A stretch of 64,000 bases of DNA from Typhlomys cinereus (GCA_023101885.1 JALPQD010000214.1:3100001-3164000), one strand, 5' to 3'; shown: positions 24,645 through 36,309, numbered from the stretch's first letter. Program-made: numbers and translations. The notes: generated by a model not told the origin, from the sequence alone.

Positions 24645-24812
24645 TCTTTTTTTTTTTTTTTTTTTCAGGGATGGGGTGTGTGTGGTAGGGCTAGGAGATA
24701 AATCTCATGTTGCCTGTGCTGGCCCCAAGCTCCCTATGTAGCTGAGGATGGATGACCTTGGACTGGATCCTCCTGAGTGCTGGGGATTACAGGCGTGCAC
24801 CACTAAGCATGA
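24645..24812 (-). mobile_element. B1-type SINE
   Basis: T-run at the left, then 'ccccaagctccctatgtagctgagg'-type wording and 'tgctggggattacaggcgtg' then 'caccac': B1 in reverse. Confidence 0.8.
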
Positions 24813-25177
24813 GTCAAGACTAATTCTTTGGAAGGACATACTAGCCTAGGGGTAACAACACTTACTTAAAATGCCTTTGCCACCAGCACTGGAATAGCCA
24901 CTTTTCTTTTACAACTCAAGGCAGTTGAGTCCAAAAGCATGTATGACTTTACATTATATTACTCAGATTCTTTCACATCCCCCTTTTCCTACAAACTTAT
25001 CAGTAAGAAATATGTTAAAAATTTAAACTGCTATCAAAGTTTTGTGATTTTTACCTTTGTATTCTAGAATGATCTATTATATGTGTTTCAGTGCTATTTA
25101 ATGTTTTAAAATAGATACTTCTGTAAGTTATTTCCATCATGGATTGTCCATTCTTCATCTCATTCAAATATTCAAAA

Positions 25178-25311
25178 ATAATCTAATAGTGTACATGTGG
25201 TGAGAGGTTTCATAAGATGTGGTTGAAAAAACATTTTCTTTTTTTTTATTTCCTTAATTAAAATGTGCTTTTGAAGCCACTGGTCAATATGTTATATACA
25301 AAATAAGCCAC
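25178..25311 (+). repeat. 133-bp direct repeat, copy 1
   Basis: Nearly identical to 25610-25742, with a handful of substitutions and one T-run length change. It is AT-rich and not a SINE I recognise. Confidence 0.93.
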
Positions 25312-25609
25312 TTATACACAATACTTGAGTATTGCTAATAATTTTGCAATCTGAGGTTCCTCTATTTTTCATTTTTATACATCATTAGATTTCTTTCCTT
25401 GATTTTTTGCTTAGTTGGATTTCATTATTTTAGATAAATTTCTTTATACTGCATTTGTATTTTTACTTCATCTCAGAAGTTTTTACCTATTATAGGTAAG
25501 TAGTTATCAAGAAATCTTTTCCCTTTCTGTGACTATGTTTTTAAAGATGTGAACTGTCACATTAAAAAGTTCATATTCAATACAAAAATACAAAAACCCA
25601 GTACAAAAC

Positions 25610-25742
25610 ATAATCTAATAGTGTACATGTGGTGAGAGGTTTCATAAGATGTGGTTGAAAATACATTTTCTTTTTTTTATTTCCTTAATTAAAATGTGCT
25701 TTTGAAGCCACTGGTCAATAGGTTACATACAAAATAAGCCAC
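25610..25742 (+). repeat. 133-bp direct repeat, copy 2
   Basis: Second copy of 25178-25311, 298 bp downstream. It lies at or near the 3' end of the PCNP retrocopy. Confidence 0.93.
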
Positions 25743-26643
25743 AGAACCACACTAATGAGAAATCTTTTAGTGAATTTAAGGGGATCTAACAAGTTAGTAA
25801 CAAATGCTTTAAAAAATCCACAGAAAGTGCATCATCTCACTTTTTTGTCTTCATACAATGTTATAATTTTTTTGTTTTTAGTATTTAAACCTTTTTAAAA
25901 AATAAAAACCAGACAAATACTTAAAGCAGTATGTACATTTAGATTTTTAATGGTGGTTTATATTTTGACAGGAACAGGTTCCTTATGATTCGCCTACAGT
26001 TCTAGCAGAAATGCTCACAGGAACTAGGAACAAAAACTAAGAGAAGCACATTCAAACTACTCATTTACTTTGGTAGCAAATGGTGTTCTTTGAAGACTAA
26101 TGAAGGTAACAAGATCCATTAAAGTGGGGTATTTCAAATTCTCAATAGTTCACATAAAAATGATAGCAATGTAATATCTAATAAATTATGACCTTAAACA
26201 AAATGTAAAATGTCCATAAAGAAAAAAGGTGTATTTTATCTAGATTTTCTTTCAGTTAGTAGTCCAGTAAAGTTTTCTTTGAAGCACAACACTCTCACCT
26301 AGAAGGCTGTTCTAGGACCCAAGGTTTAGGTGAGTGAATGAAGCAGGAGAGTAACTGCCTGCAGTTTTAAACAGTAACTTTTTTGCTTCCTTTTTAATAT
26401 GCTAATAGTTGAGTCTAAAAAAAATGCAATTCTTAAAAAAATACCATTATCTGTAACCTTTGGAAACTAATCACATGAGACTAGAAAATTAGCAAATGTC
26501 TTGAAATTTGTATATGAAACAAATTATCTTTAAATTTCAAATTCTCATTTATTAATGTAACACTTAATCTTTAAAGAATGAAAAAGTAAAAGCAAAGTGG
26601 TTCCAAAGATAGTCTTATACCATTCTTTAGAAAAAGGAAACTA

Positions 26644-27666
26644 CACATGGCCTCATCAACTCATGAGATCTGCAAGTTGTAATAAAAATCACTGTGACAA
26701 CAGGTGAACACCAGTGTAGTTGTGTCATGAGTATCAAAGAGACAACCAACAGCTTTCTGATTGAACTCAAACCCCACTTGTCAGAATAGATCACATTCCT
26801 GTTATGGTTAGCTAGAACAAGAACCTTAAAAAAGGGAAGAAAATAGATCAATGGGGGAAAAACAGCCAATGAACCTATAGATAGTACACCAAACTGCTTT
26901 GTAAATAGCTACTATTATAGATTTGAAGAGCACATAGCACTCAGCCTAGAAATATTCTGCAACAGAGGTAAAAAAATCTCAACATTCTGACAGGATGGAG
27001 CCTAGGCCAGTAGAAGAGCACTGACGTGGACAACAATGAACAGCATAATGCAGATTACCAGAAATTAGACAACGTTCATCCAGAATCAGGTCATTCTAAT
27101 CTCTTCCCATCTCAAGGCTTAGGGAACCTCGAGGAAAATGGGGGAGGGGTAAGATTGTAAAAACCTAAAGATGGGAAGGTCCACTCTTGGACAAGATAGT
27201 CCATTTGAATAAAGGATGCTGCACCCAGGGACTCACTGCAATAAGACTTGTCTTTACCAGACCTGCATAATGATTGAAATACCAACATGCCCCCACAGAT
27301 TAACAGGAAACTCAAGAGAGATAAGAACATACAGTGGAAACCTTGGAGACTAGAGCTGGATGAATGAAGGGAAATGCCTCTATTAGTGAGGTGGCTCAAG
27401 GAGGGGCAACTTGGTATGCCTAGAGGGCTGAACCCCCACAAAAGTAGACAAGCCAGGAGAACCTGGGGTCCACAGAAGCAGCCAGGCAGGAGGGTAGGAG
27501 GGAGTGGAATAGATTGATGAGGAGAAGGAGGAAGATGGGAGGGAGGAGATAGAGAGAAGCAGGGATTAGTACTTATATGTTTGTAAAACTAATAAATACA
27601 TACATACATACATACATAAATAAGTAACTAAGTAAATAAATAAATAAATAAAAACCTGCTAAAATA
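26644..27666 (+). mobile_element. Truncated L1 3' end inside the PCNP retrocopy
   Basis: Flanked by the 13-bp duplication AAAAAGGAAACTA (26631-26643 and 27667-27679). It contains the L1 3' UTR forward, a G-rich polypurine tract at about 27480-27565 and a TACA/TAAA-rich tail at 27590-27660. It splits the 3' UTR of the PCNP retrocopy, so it is younger than that copy. Confidence 0.9.
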
Positions 27667-27972
27667 AAAAAGGAAACTATTCATTTTAACTTTACACCCA
27701 TTTCATATCCCAATTTCAAAACACTACTTAATTGTCTTGGTCATTTAATTGTCATTCCAAGATGAGATTTATATTTCATTCCCATAGCTTCTGGTTATTG
27801 GAAAACCCATGCTTTCCTTTACTAAAGGAGTTTGGTCCAGCTGATGTTGGAGTATCTCTTCCAATATTCTTCACTCTCACCTTTGCTTCAGAAGTCACTT
27901 CTTTTGGTACACCATCTTCATCTTTATTAAAAGCTGCTGCTACTGAAAGAGCAAGAATTGGAACAGTTTCAA

Positions 27973-30046
27973 TGGGGACACTTGGGAAAGTCCCTCACCT
28001 CAGACTGACAAGGGATGCAAAGTCACACCAAAACCAGTACATATTGTACTAAAGAGATTTATTGTTAAGTAAGTAGGAGGGCAAGCAGGCAAACAGACAG
28101 AGAGGCAAAAATCTAATTTTGGAAGTTTCTTCTAGGGCATTAGCATGTGACCATGGGACAGGGACATTTGACTACAGGGCAGGGTCGTATAGTTGGAAAA
28201 GTACTGGGATGAGAAGGGGGGCTTGTCCTGGGGGCAGATGAAAAAAGTCATTGGGAGCTGCAGACAGGGTGGAGGCTGTGGAGCAGTCCTGGGGAGAGTG
28301 GCTTCAGTCTTTGGGCAGCCTTGGGCTGTGAAAGCCTTTGGATTGGAGGCGGACATCAGAGATAGGGGGGTAGCTTGCCACAGACCAGAGTTGTGGCCTG
28401 GAGACCAGGGCTCCCCAGGACCAGGTGGAGAACAGAAACACACAACTCTCTTTAGGTTGAGTGAATTCTGACCCGTTTACTGAAACTTTTGTGACAGCTT
28501 TTATGCAGAAAATTTTGGGGTAAAGAATGTTGCACTTAATAATTTTCTAATCAGCAAAATCACCTTCAGGGTGGACATTTTTTTTTTTTTTCTTTTTTTC
28601 CAGGAACCTAACCCATTGCTTGAGGGTAAAGGCACTTAACAGAAACATTCTCTCAGTATTTCCAAACCTATCTAATCTATAATGCTTCACCGGATAACCA
28701 TGGGGCTGAGCCTACATAGTTGACATTTTTAACAGAGACTGCTTTTTTTAAAATACACAGAGGAGGAATGATTTCCTTTTGATTTCAGTAAAGAACATAT
28801 TTTGCAATTAACTATAGGAGTCCCCAACACCCCATAAGTCCCAGCGTGAGCTTTTGCTGTTGTCCTCTCCAGGTTGATCCTCTCAGTCAGGTAAGTTGTA
28901 ACTTGGGAAGTTGTATGCAGCTCATGCAGTCTCTGCAATCCAATCTTGAACCACGTCTCTAGGGGGGCTATGGCTTGGATATTTAAGTGCTGTAAGCGCC
29001 TAGAGCGTGGTCTTGTTAATGGAGCACTACTGAGATATGTCCTGAAGAAAACACCTAAGCAATATAATTATTAAAAGAATCATTCCTCCTATAATAGCAT
29101 CCTTCTATTACTTTAATAGTAAGGTTGCTTATGTCTTCCTTTGAGGAATTCCAGAAATATATTGCCATCAGTTAAGATGACCCATCTGTGAATCATGCAT
29201 TCTCCAAACCTGAGGTCCAATCTTTCAGGCCCCTATGCCATGGGTGTCTCTTTTGGGGCAGAGGTGATCATTGGTGGAAGTGCACTCGAATGGTCCATCT
29301 CTGTGATTTCTCATAAGAGTGCTGTTTGGGATAGGAAAGACAGGGCCCCCTTTGCTTCTGACATGGATTTTCCCAGTTTGAATTGCAAATACCATCTCCA
29401 GGGGCAGTCTTAGCATCTAGATGGTCTCTTCCTTGGCCTTCAGCCAGGTATTCTAGTGGACTGATAGCATAGTCTTATACTTCTGGAATTTCTGAGTTAG
29501 TACATAGGTGGGAATTTTGCCCATTTATGCTTTAAGACTCTAGAAGTTATTCTCTAATTTCTTTAAAATCAGTTCACACATTCTGGACATGAAATCTCTA
29601 TTTAGAATTTGACTTAAAGTTAAAAAGCAGGCTTCTTCTCTAGATCAGAGAACAGGAAACTATTCCCAAAAAAACCTTAAGAGCAGGTAAAGGGCACTCC
29701 TAATTCCCAGAAGAATTCTTCCTGCCCGAGGCAAAACTTGAATTATCTAAGAGAGTATTTAGCCCCTATTCATGGGCATTATTGTGACATTCCAAGAAAT
29801 TCCTAGCACCTGCCCATGGGGTTACTGTGACCTTCCCCAGGGAACAGACTTTAGGCCTGAACTGGTAAGAAACACCAAGGTCTGACAATTCCCATATTTT
29901 TCCTTATTTCTCTTAAATAAAGCCATGTCCTTATCCCAAAAGATGTTTCTTTGAATCCATCTTTTCCAAACTGAGACATATTCTACCAGATTGATTGGAT
30001 AAGGACACTGCAGTAGCTTGAGCCATTTCATGTTCTAACATGCCCA
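27973..30046 (-). mobile_element. LTR-element-like insertion in the PCNP retrocopy
   Basis: About 2.07 kb separates the two halves of PCNP. On the minus strand it starts TGGGCATG and ends TGTCCCCA, short inverted termini typical of LTR elements; the flanks hold an imperfect duplication (aacagtttc / aactgtttc). An AATAAA and a TATA-like GCATAAAAGC occur on the minus strand at its left part. The interior has several short frames broken by stops; I cannot assign them to a specific retroviral gene. It could be a decayed endogenous retrovirus or another mobile sequence. Confidence 0.5.
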
Positions 30047-30342
30047 ACTGTTTCTTTAGGACTTGATCCAAGTTTGATGGATATGGCTGATGCTTTCTTT
30101 GTTGATTGACTACCTGTGGCAAATCCAAACTTGGAGATCTTTGTAAACTTTGTTGGGACATCTGCAACTTCCTCAGCTGATCACTTTTCAGGCCTGTGGC
30201 TGGAACTTTCCCCTGCATTAGTGGAAGAAACAGTCTTAATTTTCACAGGTTTTGCTGCTGCTTCTTTAGGTTCTCCGGCAACTCAGCTTCGCCGGTGACT
30301 TCTCTTGGCTTCTCCTCTCCCACTTTCCCATCTGCCTTACAT

Positions 30343-31087
30343 TTATTTATTCTTTTACGTGCTGTTTTGTCCCTGTAATCTTTGCTTATTTTTCCTATTT
30401 TTACATTTTCTTGACATATAAATCTTTTCTTTTCATGGTGGCTTCTGATTTCTTCTATTTTCTTTCCCCATGCTTCCTTCCTTCTTACTTAAGGACAGTA
30501 TTTTTTCCCTACTAGTTTCCTTTACAGCTTTCAAATAACTTATTAACTTACTTCCCCAATCCATAGCTTTATAAGTAAAGCCATGTATCTTGTCAGGTCT
30601 CTAAATAAGTGTGTCTACTTTATTTCTCCGTCTTTCATCCACATTGTGTTGGCACTGTCTGGAATTTTTGACCTGGCTTGTTATTTTCAATTTAGTCTCA
30701 TTTGTCCATTTCATGCTTTTTAAAAAAGGACTGCAACAATTACATTTTGTTCTATAACTTTTCTTAACATAATTATTTAGACTTGAGTGGTCATCAATAT
30801 TCTTTTTATAACATATTTTTTTTATCTGCCATCTTTATCTTTTAATTAGTTGGGCAATGTTTTAAAATGAGTTTTTTAAGAATTTGTAAGCATTAAAATC
30901 TTTGAATCCTTATTTGGTGAGACTATCTTTCTTTATCTTTACAAATGAATGACCTTCTGGGAACACCACATTCTAGGTAAAAATCTTCCTTTGTCAATAT
31001 TTAGTGCTCATCTCTCTAATTAGCAGAATTGCTTGCTATTTTGCAATTAATTCTTCTCTTTAGTCATTGCCTTTTGTTCTTGGAAGA
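30343..31087. other. Unassigned AT-rich stretch
   Basis: Between the PCNP start and the LTR at 31088. A-rich on the minus strand, with short broken frames. I cannot name it; it may be a decayed retroelement. Confidence 0.4.
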
Positions 31088-32264
31088 TGTAATGGTTACT
31101 CTTAACTGTTGCTGTGAGAGAGCATTCAAAGTCAAATAACTTAAAGGAATAAAAGGAAATTTATTCACCTTAGGGTTCCAGAGGGAAGATTCAGTTTTTC
31201 ATGGAGGAAACGGCATGGCTGGTGGCTGAAACTGTAGGCAGGCTAAGTTGCAGCAGATATCCATATGGCTGGAGTATTCCTGGAGAGCTCTCATTTTTCT
31301 TCCATCTTATAGCTACAGAATTTGGTACCTGGGAAGTACGGTGTTGCTAATAAATTTGACTATGTGGATTTTGTGGTTTTTGAATGGTTTTGCTGGACAA
31401 AGTTTGAAATGTTTGAAGATTTTGACTTCATGGATTACAAATCATTCTGCAGAGTTTAATGGGCCATTCAGATAATTAAAATACTGAAAGAGTTGTGAAT
31501 TGTTTGGGTCCAGGAAGAGAACAAGGACTTTGACAAAGCTGAATTTAAAGATGATGGACTGGTTTGCTTGATAAAGGAGAGTTGTGTTGGCAGTTTTGAA
31601 GATTTGCATGAGGAAAAGACAGGCTGCTGAATAGATGCTGTTATTGGAGAAATGAGTATCAATGAAAGAACACCTAGTGACTTGCACTGGGATGGTGGAA
31701 AACATGAATACCACCATATGGCAATTTTGTGGTTTGAAAACCCAGATTCCTTCAGGGGCTGAAAGCCCAAGTTAAAGCTGTTTCTTGCCCTTTGGAAGTT
31801 TGACTGCTTAGAAAAAGGCTTTTCATTGTCAGACACAAAACTTAGTACAGCTGTGGCTCCAGCGGACCAAGCTGTTTTAACCTTGCTTCAGAATGTGGCA
31901 GCATCCCCCAAGTGGTACTGGTTTTGGTGAACGATTATGGGGCTCATGAAGAGCAGGAAAAGCTTTGCATTAAGTGTCGGGTATAGAATCCTGCAAGGAA
32001 ATGTGAAGCTTCTAGCTGAAGATGCGACCCAGAGTTGGTGTTGGATGCCAGAACCGTGGGATGTATGCTAAGGACGGCTGTGAGGAATTCAGCTTTTATA
32101 ACTTTGAGCTGCAAACAGGGACTGGAAATGCCTGGACTCTTTGAGCCATCTTGACTACGTGATGAGCAATAGAAGATGGACATTGAAGTAAAGGATGCCA
32201 TACTTGATTTGCTGGACTTTGATCTTAATTTAATGTTTTTTATTGCATCAAGATGCTTCTGTTT
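31088..32264 (-). mobile_element. MaLR-like LTR plus internal sequence
   Basis: Starts TGTAATGGTTACTC as does the LTR at 17656, then runs into about 900 bp whose reverse strand has MaLR internal wording (for example 'ccaaaaccagtaccacttgg', 'gctgccacattctgaagc'). It is interrupted at 32265 by an L1 and appears to resume at 33010 for about 50 bp. No intact gene. Confidence 0.55.
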
Positions 32265-32995
32265 GCTACAATAGTGTTTCTATACTTAAGGGGAACACAA
32301 GAAAGAGTTCTAGAAAATGCCACTGAGTCCTTACACCTCATTAGAGAGGAGGACCCAGAGGAAAGTTTGACATACACATTTAAGGATGCTCCAGGGATGG
32401 GGGGGAAGAGTGACTGGGAGATAGGGAGGGAGGGTGTGGGAACCAGTGCCCACTCATGCACTCATTCACTCACTCAAACACACAGCTGCTGGCTGTGATG
32501 AAAGCAGGTTCCAGCTATCCCCACCTCTGCCTGTATCCCCTCAGAGACTCGGCACTGGACAGGGAGATTGTCAGAAGCAGATCTCAGTTTGTTGGGGGAA
32601 ACAAAGGAGCTTATATAAGCAAAAGACAAAAAGCGCCAAATGGCTGGCCAATTATGTCAAAGGTCAAAACATCCTTTAGATGCTAGTGGCCAAGTTCAAT
32701 GCCACCAGCACAGGAGGCAGGTAGATACCTGAAAGCCAATTAGGCATCCATGTAATGTGATCAGGGTCACGCCCAAGACCCTTGCCCTCAGTGCCATCTT
32801 TAGTCCCATGAGCTCGGCCATGCCCTGGGGCAAATCCTGGACGTGGCCAACAGGAGGGGGGAAAGAAAGGGGAAAAAGGGGAAGGGAGCAAGGGGGTTCA
32901 GGAAAGGGTGGAGGGAGGGAGGGGACTGGGGTACCTATTAAATTTGTATGAGTGGAAATAAATAAATAAAAAAAGAAAATGATACAAAGAAAAAA
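32265..32995 (+). mobile_element. Truncated L1 3' end containing a solo LTR
   Basis: The imperfect duplication AAGATGCTTCTGTTT / AAGATGCTTCCGTTT flanks it (about 32250-32264 and 32996-33010). L1 3' UTR and polypurine tract forward, ending in an AATAAATAAA-rich tail. The polypurine tract is split by the LTR at 32435-32852. Confidence 0.85.
32435..32852 (-). mobile_element. Solo LTR with 6-bp target duplication
   Basis: A 418-bp LTR from TGTGGGAACC to GTGGCCAACA, flanked by GGAGGG (32429-32434 and 32853-32858). The 6-bp duplication is typical of class II (ERV2/ERVK) elements. A palindromic GCTTATATAAGC at about 32609-32620 supplies a TATA box. Caution: the flanks are purine-rich, so the match is less decisive than usual. 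No viral genes remain. Confidence 0.82.
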
Positions 32996-33073
32996 AGATG
33001 CTTCCGTTTTAATGTTTTATCTGTTTTAAAGTATTTAACTTATTTTGATTTAAATTTTGGAACTGAAGTTTTA

Positions 33074-33992
33074 TTTTTTTTACAGAAAAAAAGTACAGAT
33101 TTTTTTAATCATAATGAAATAAAAAACAAAAAACCCACCAAGTAGTACAAAAAGAAATGAAAAAAAAAAGTTACATTTTACGGATCTTAAACTTGTCTTC
33201 ACCATTGAGTTCAGAAGTCTCGCCACCTTCAGAGACAGCTCCCCTGCTAACTGCTAATGTGTCTAGCAGGCAGGGGGAAGGCAGTCTTTGCTAACCAGTG
33301 GCATTCCTCTTCCCATTCTCCCTAGCCAGTCAGGACTGAGCAGTAGGAACAGGCGCGGGTGGGGGTGGGATAGGGAGCAGAGGGCTAATTTTCCAGCTGA
33401 AGCTTAATGGGAAGAGTAGAACTGGTGAGACTTGAGGGGAGGAGGGTCCCGGCGGTGCATTCAGTCAGAATCACTGCTGGAAGAGGAGGAGGAAGAGGAG
33501 GAATGCTTGCCATGCTTGTGGTGCTTGTGCATCTTTTTATGAGCTTTCTTCATTTTCTTCCATATCTTCTTGTCCATCACCACTCCTGGACCAACCATGC
33601 TAGGAACCAGAGGATTCCCAGGGTGCATTCCAAGGGTAGAAGGTGGGAGGTGGGTATAGGGGAGGGTAGGGACCTGAGGGTTGGTATCTGGGACACCCTG
33701 GTTGTAGCATAGGATAATGGGGCCCCCCCGGGGGGAAAGTTGGATTACACTGGGGAGCTCCTGGGGGAGGGTGACAGGGGCCAGAAGGAAGAGTAGGATT
33801 AACAGGTGGTGGATGTGCAGGATTAGAACCTCCTGGGTACCCGACTTGGGAAGGACAGGGATTTGGCCCTTGATATTCAGCATTGAGAGTCCACATATTC
33901 AGATGCTTGCCCTAGCTTTCCAAGAGATCTGGGGCTGTGGTATCCTTCTCCCCAGTCTTGGCTCTCACTTTCTGGTCACCCTGCAGCTTCAC
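33074..33992 (-). pseudogene. PRR13: PRR13 processed pseudogene
   Basis: Flanked by the 12-bp duplication ACTGAAGTTTTA (33062-33073 and 33993-34004), with a T run at its left end representing the poly(A) tail: a textbook L1-mediated retrocopy of proline-rich protein 13. The frame starts at an ATG at 33896 and encodes the Pro/Gly-rich N-terminal region. A frameshift near 33640-33665 moves it to the frame with DKKIWKKMKKAHKKMHKHHK and the terminal Ser tract ending SDSD at 33461. About 390 bp of 3' UTR follows. The frameshift argues against function. Confidence 0.93.
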
Positions 33993-34098
33993 ACTGAAGT
34001 TTTAATGAGAGAACATTTTAAATTTGTCTATGAAATGCATTTATATTTTTATATAATCTGTGGGGACAAGGATTGAAGGTTATAGTTTATAAATGTTA

Positions 34099-34908
34099 TG
34101 TTTTTGTGTCAAGTTGACAAGGAGTAAGTGTCATAGGCACAGGTGCCAACTTGACAGTTGAGGGTTTGAGCTCTGGGCACATGAATAGAATTAGTGGTTG
34201 AGTTAAGCCCAGAGAAAACCTGAAGGAGATTGTCTAGCTGATGGGAAAGGCCCAGCCCATGGTGGGTGGCACTAGGTCCCGTGTTGCTGAATCCCCCACT
34301 GGGCTAGCCAGGGAAAGGAGGGACAGTAGACAAGTTGCTACAGACTCAATTTATTTAAGGAAGTATTTGGCTTATATAGGTTTAGGGGTCCAATCAGGTG
34401 TTGCCATTTCTCTGCTCCAAAGGACAGCCACCTATCATTTAGCTGTTTACTAGGTGTCCATTACAGAGTTATGGAAGTTAGTTAAGCCATTAGATGGCCG
34501 CTTTCCATTGGTTGTTCATCCCTCTGCCTGCATGGTTCCTCTATTGGGACATGTCCAGGGCATGTCTGTTCGTATTCAGGTTTGTCCATAGCCAGATTTG
34601 GGAGCCCAGGTTAGGGCCTCCCTGAATCGATAGTGCCACAGTCCTGGAATAAAATACAGAAAGCTGAGCTGATAAAGTGGTCATCCTTGTGTACACTTGG
34701 CCAGACATGCTGGTCTGGCAAGTAAGGATTGTCCCTCTCAGCCATAATGTAGGGATGGTGTGGCCAGTTCTCTCCTCCTGGTGTTGGTGTGAGCTCTCCC
34801 ACTAAGCTGAACTACAGACTGTAACCAGATTATCAGTAAGAAAATAAACTTCTTGTTTCCTTAAGCTGTTTGATGGTCATTTATCAGCAACCATCCAGGT
34901 GAACTGCA
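34099..34908 (+). mobile_element. MaLR-like LTR (host of a solo LTR)
   Basis: Same family as 19960-20445 but forward: 'caacttgacagttgagggtt', 'gaaggagattgtctagctg', 'gacatgctggtctggcaag' and 'gatggtcatttatcagcaac'. It is split by the LTR at 34282-34640; joining 34281 to 34641 restores the order seen in the other copy. Confidence 0.82.
34282..34640 (-). mobile_element. Solo LTR (family of 38449), nested
   Basis: A 359-bp LTR, TGTTGCTGAATC to TAGTGCCACA on the plus strand, with 6-bp flanks GTCCCG / GTCCTG (5 of 6). On the minus strand it has TATATAAG (34378-34371), a nearby AATAAA (34355-34350) and one CCAAT-containing unit. It inserted into the older LTR around it. Confidence 0.87.
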
Positions 34909-35082
34909 AAACTTCTTGCTTCCCTCTGGGATTTCCTAGGCTCCACCCACCAGGACTAGAATTACAGCCAACTGCTATTTCCACCTGGCATGTTCTTTTT
35001 TTTTTTTTTTTTTTTTTCTACATGTAACTCAGGACCTTTGCTTGTGAGGTAGTCTTAACCCCTGAGCCATCTCTCCAGCCAT
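34905..35082 (-). mobile_element. CA-tail SINE, head and core fragment
   Basis: Contains 'gggatttcctaggctccacc' core and ends at the head ('gagccatctctccagcc' on plus). The tail is missing; a run of about 23 T interrupts the middle. Confidence 0.78.
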
Positions 35083-35817
35083 CTTCAGTTTTTTTTTCTA
35101 GACACATTGTTAATTTCATGCATTTAAGTAAGAGTGTCTACATAATTTTTCTCTTATCATAGTAGATGACTACAAATATTATGGTTAAAACAACACCTAT
35201 TTGTTATCTCACAACCAAGTTCCCTGCGAACACCACTTACTTAAAAGACTTTCTGGAAGTGGTTTCAATGTGGCTCTATGGGGTCCTCAGCTTAAAATCC
35301 CAAAGTACTGAAATGAAGGTGTCAAGCTAGTTTCTTTCATGAGGTTCTGGGAATGAATACACTCAGGGCTACATCCACGAATGGCAGAATTGCTGCAGCA
35401 AGGATGCCATTTCCTTGATGGCTGTCAGCACAGAACACTGGTTGTAGGCCTTTAGAGGCCAACTCAGTCTTTGACTCAAGGGAACCACGAGATTCCGATT
35501 CGTCAAGGGCCAAACAAATTTCCATACTTCCCTGTCCTCCCTTTCTGCCTCATTGTCAATCAGAGAAAGTTCTTTGTTTTTATGGTCTCACACTATTTTT
35601 TTTCTTTTTTTGGTTCATTCAGTTAATATTGGAAGCTGATATTTTTTGAATCTCTACCTTTAATCATATCTGCTTTGTGAGGTGCCTTTTGTCAGATACA
35701 CATATTCACAGGTCCCAGGAATTAGGTGCTGAGAGCTTTGTAGAATACCTAGCACCGTACATATTTGTATATGTATAGTGGGCAAACAGGTGTGTCCTTT
35801 AGAGATAATGTTCTAGG

Positions 35818-35995
35818 AGGCAATGAGATATCTCAGTGAGTAGGGTAGTTGATTGCACACTGGTGACCTAAGTTCAAACTCTGGAAATCCTCATGGTAGA
35901 AGGAGGGAACCTCTACCAAAAAGTTGTCCTCTGATTTGTCCCTTGGGTCATGGTATGCTTGACATATTTTCTTTCACTCCCCCCAATCTCCTTTC
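35818..35995 (+). mobile_element. B3-type SINE
   Basis: Head 'ggaggcaatgagatatctcag', then 'cctaagttcaaactctgg' and 'aaaaagttgtcctctgattt', followed by 'catggtatgc': B3 forward. Confidence 0.75.
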
Positions 35996-36034
35996 TTAAA
36001 TAAAAATAAAAGAAAATTAAGAAGGATAAAAATT

Positions 36035-36309
36035 AGGCTGGAGAGATGGCTCAGGGGTTAAGACTGCCTTGAAAGCAGAAGGTCCTGCTTTCAGATTTCA
36101 GCTCCCTGGTTTAAAAAAAAAATGCCAGCAGTGGCATTTTGGCTCTAGTGGGCGGAGCCTGGGAAATCCCAGAGCAAAGCAAGAAGGAGGTAGATGGTAT
36201 CCAGGATGATTTCTGAGGTCACCCTTGGTCTTCTATGGGGACACACAGTGCCCTCTGGTACACACACACACTACACACACACACACACACGCACACACAC
36301 ACATACACA

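Larger units (their letters stand above)
25550..30342 (-). pseudogene. PCNP: PCNP processed pseudogene, broken by two insertions
   Basis: Intronless copy of PCNP (PEST proteolytic signal-containing nuclear protein). The N-terminal half lies at about 30342-30047; reading it shows the [12 protein letters not shown] motif region in frame pieces. The C-terminal half lies at about 27990-27757 and includes [15 protein letters not shown] and KGKHGF. No intron separates them in the parent wording; instead a 2.07-kb element sits between (27973-30046). An early stop follows QKLWE, and there are frameshifts in the N-terminal half. The presumed 3' UTR continues to about 25.55 kb and is split by an L1 (26644-27666). 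The 3' limit is uncertain. Confidence 0.85.

Noticed and set aside
28132..28471. 92-103-codon Pro/Gly-rich frames on both strands
   Set aside because: They lie inside the LTR-like insertion in the PCNP retrocopy and have no family resemblance.
33461..33896. Possible functional PRR13-like gene
   Set aside because: It has a frameshift, lacks introns, ends in a poly(A) remnant and is flanked by a target-site duplication, so it is a processed pseudogene.
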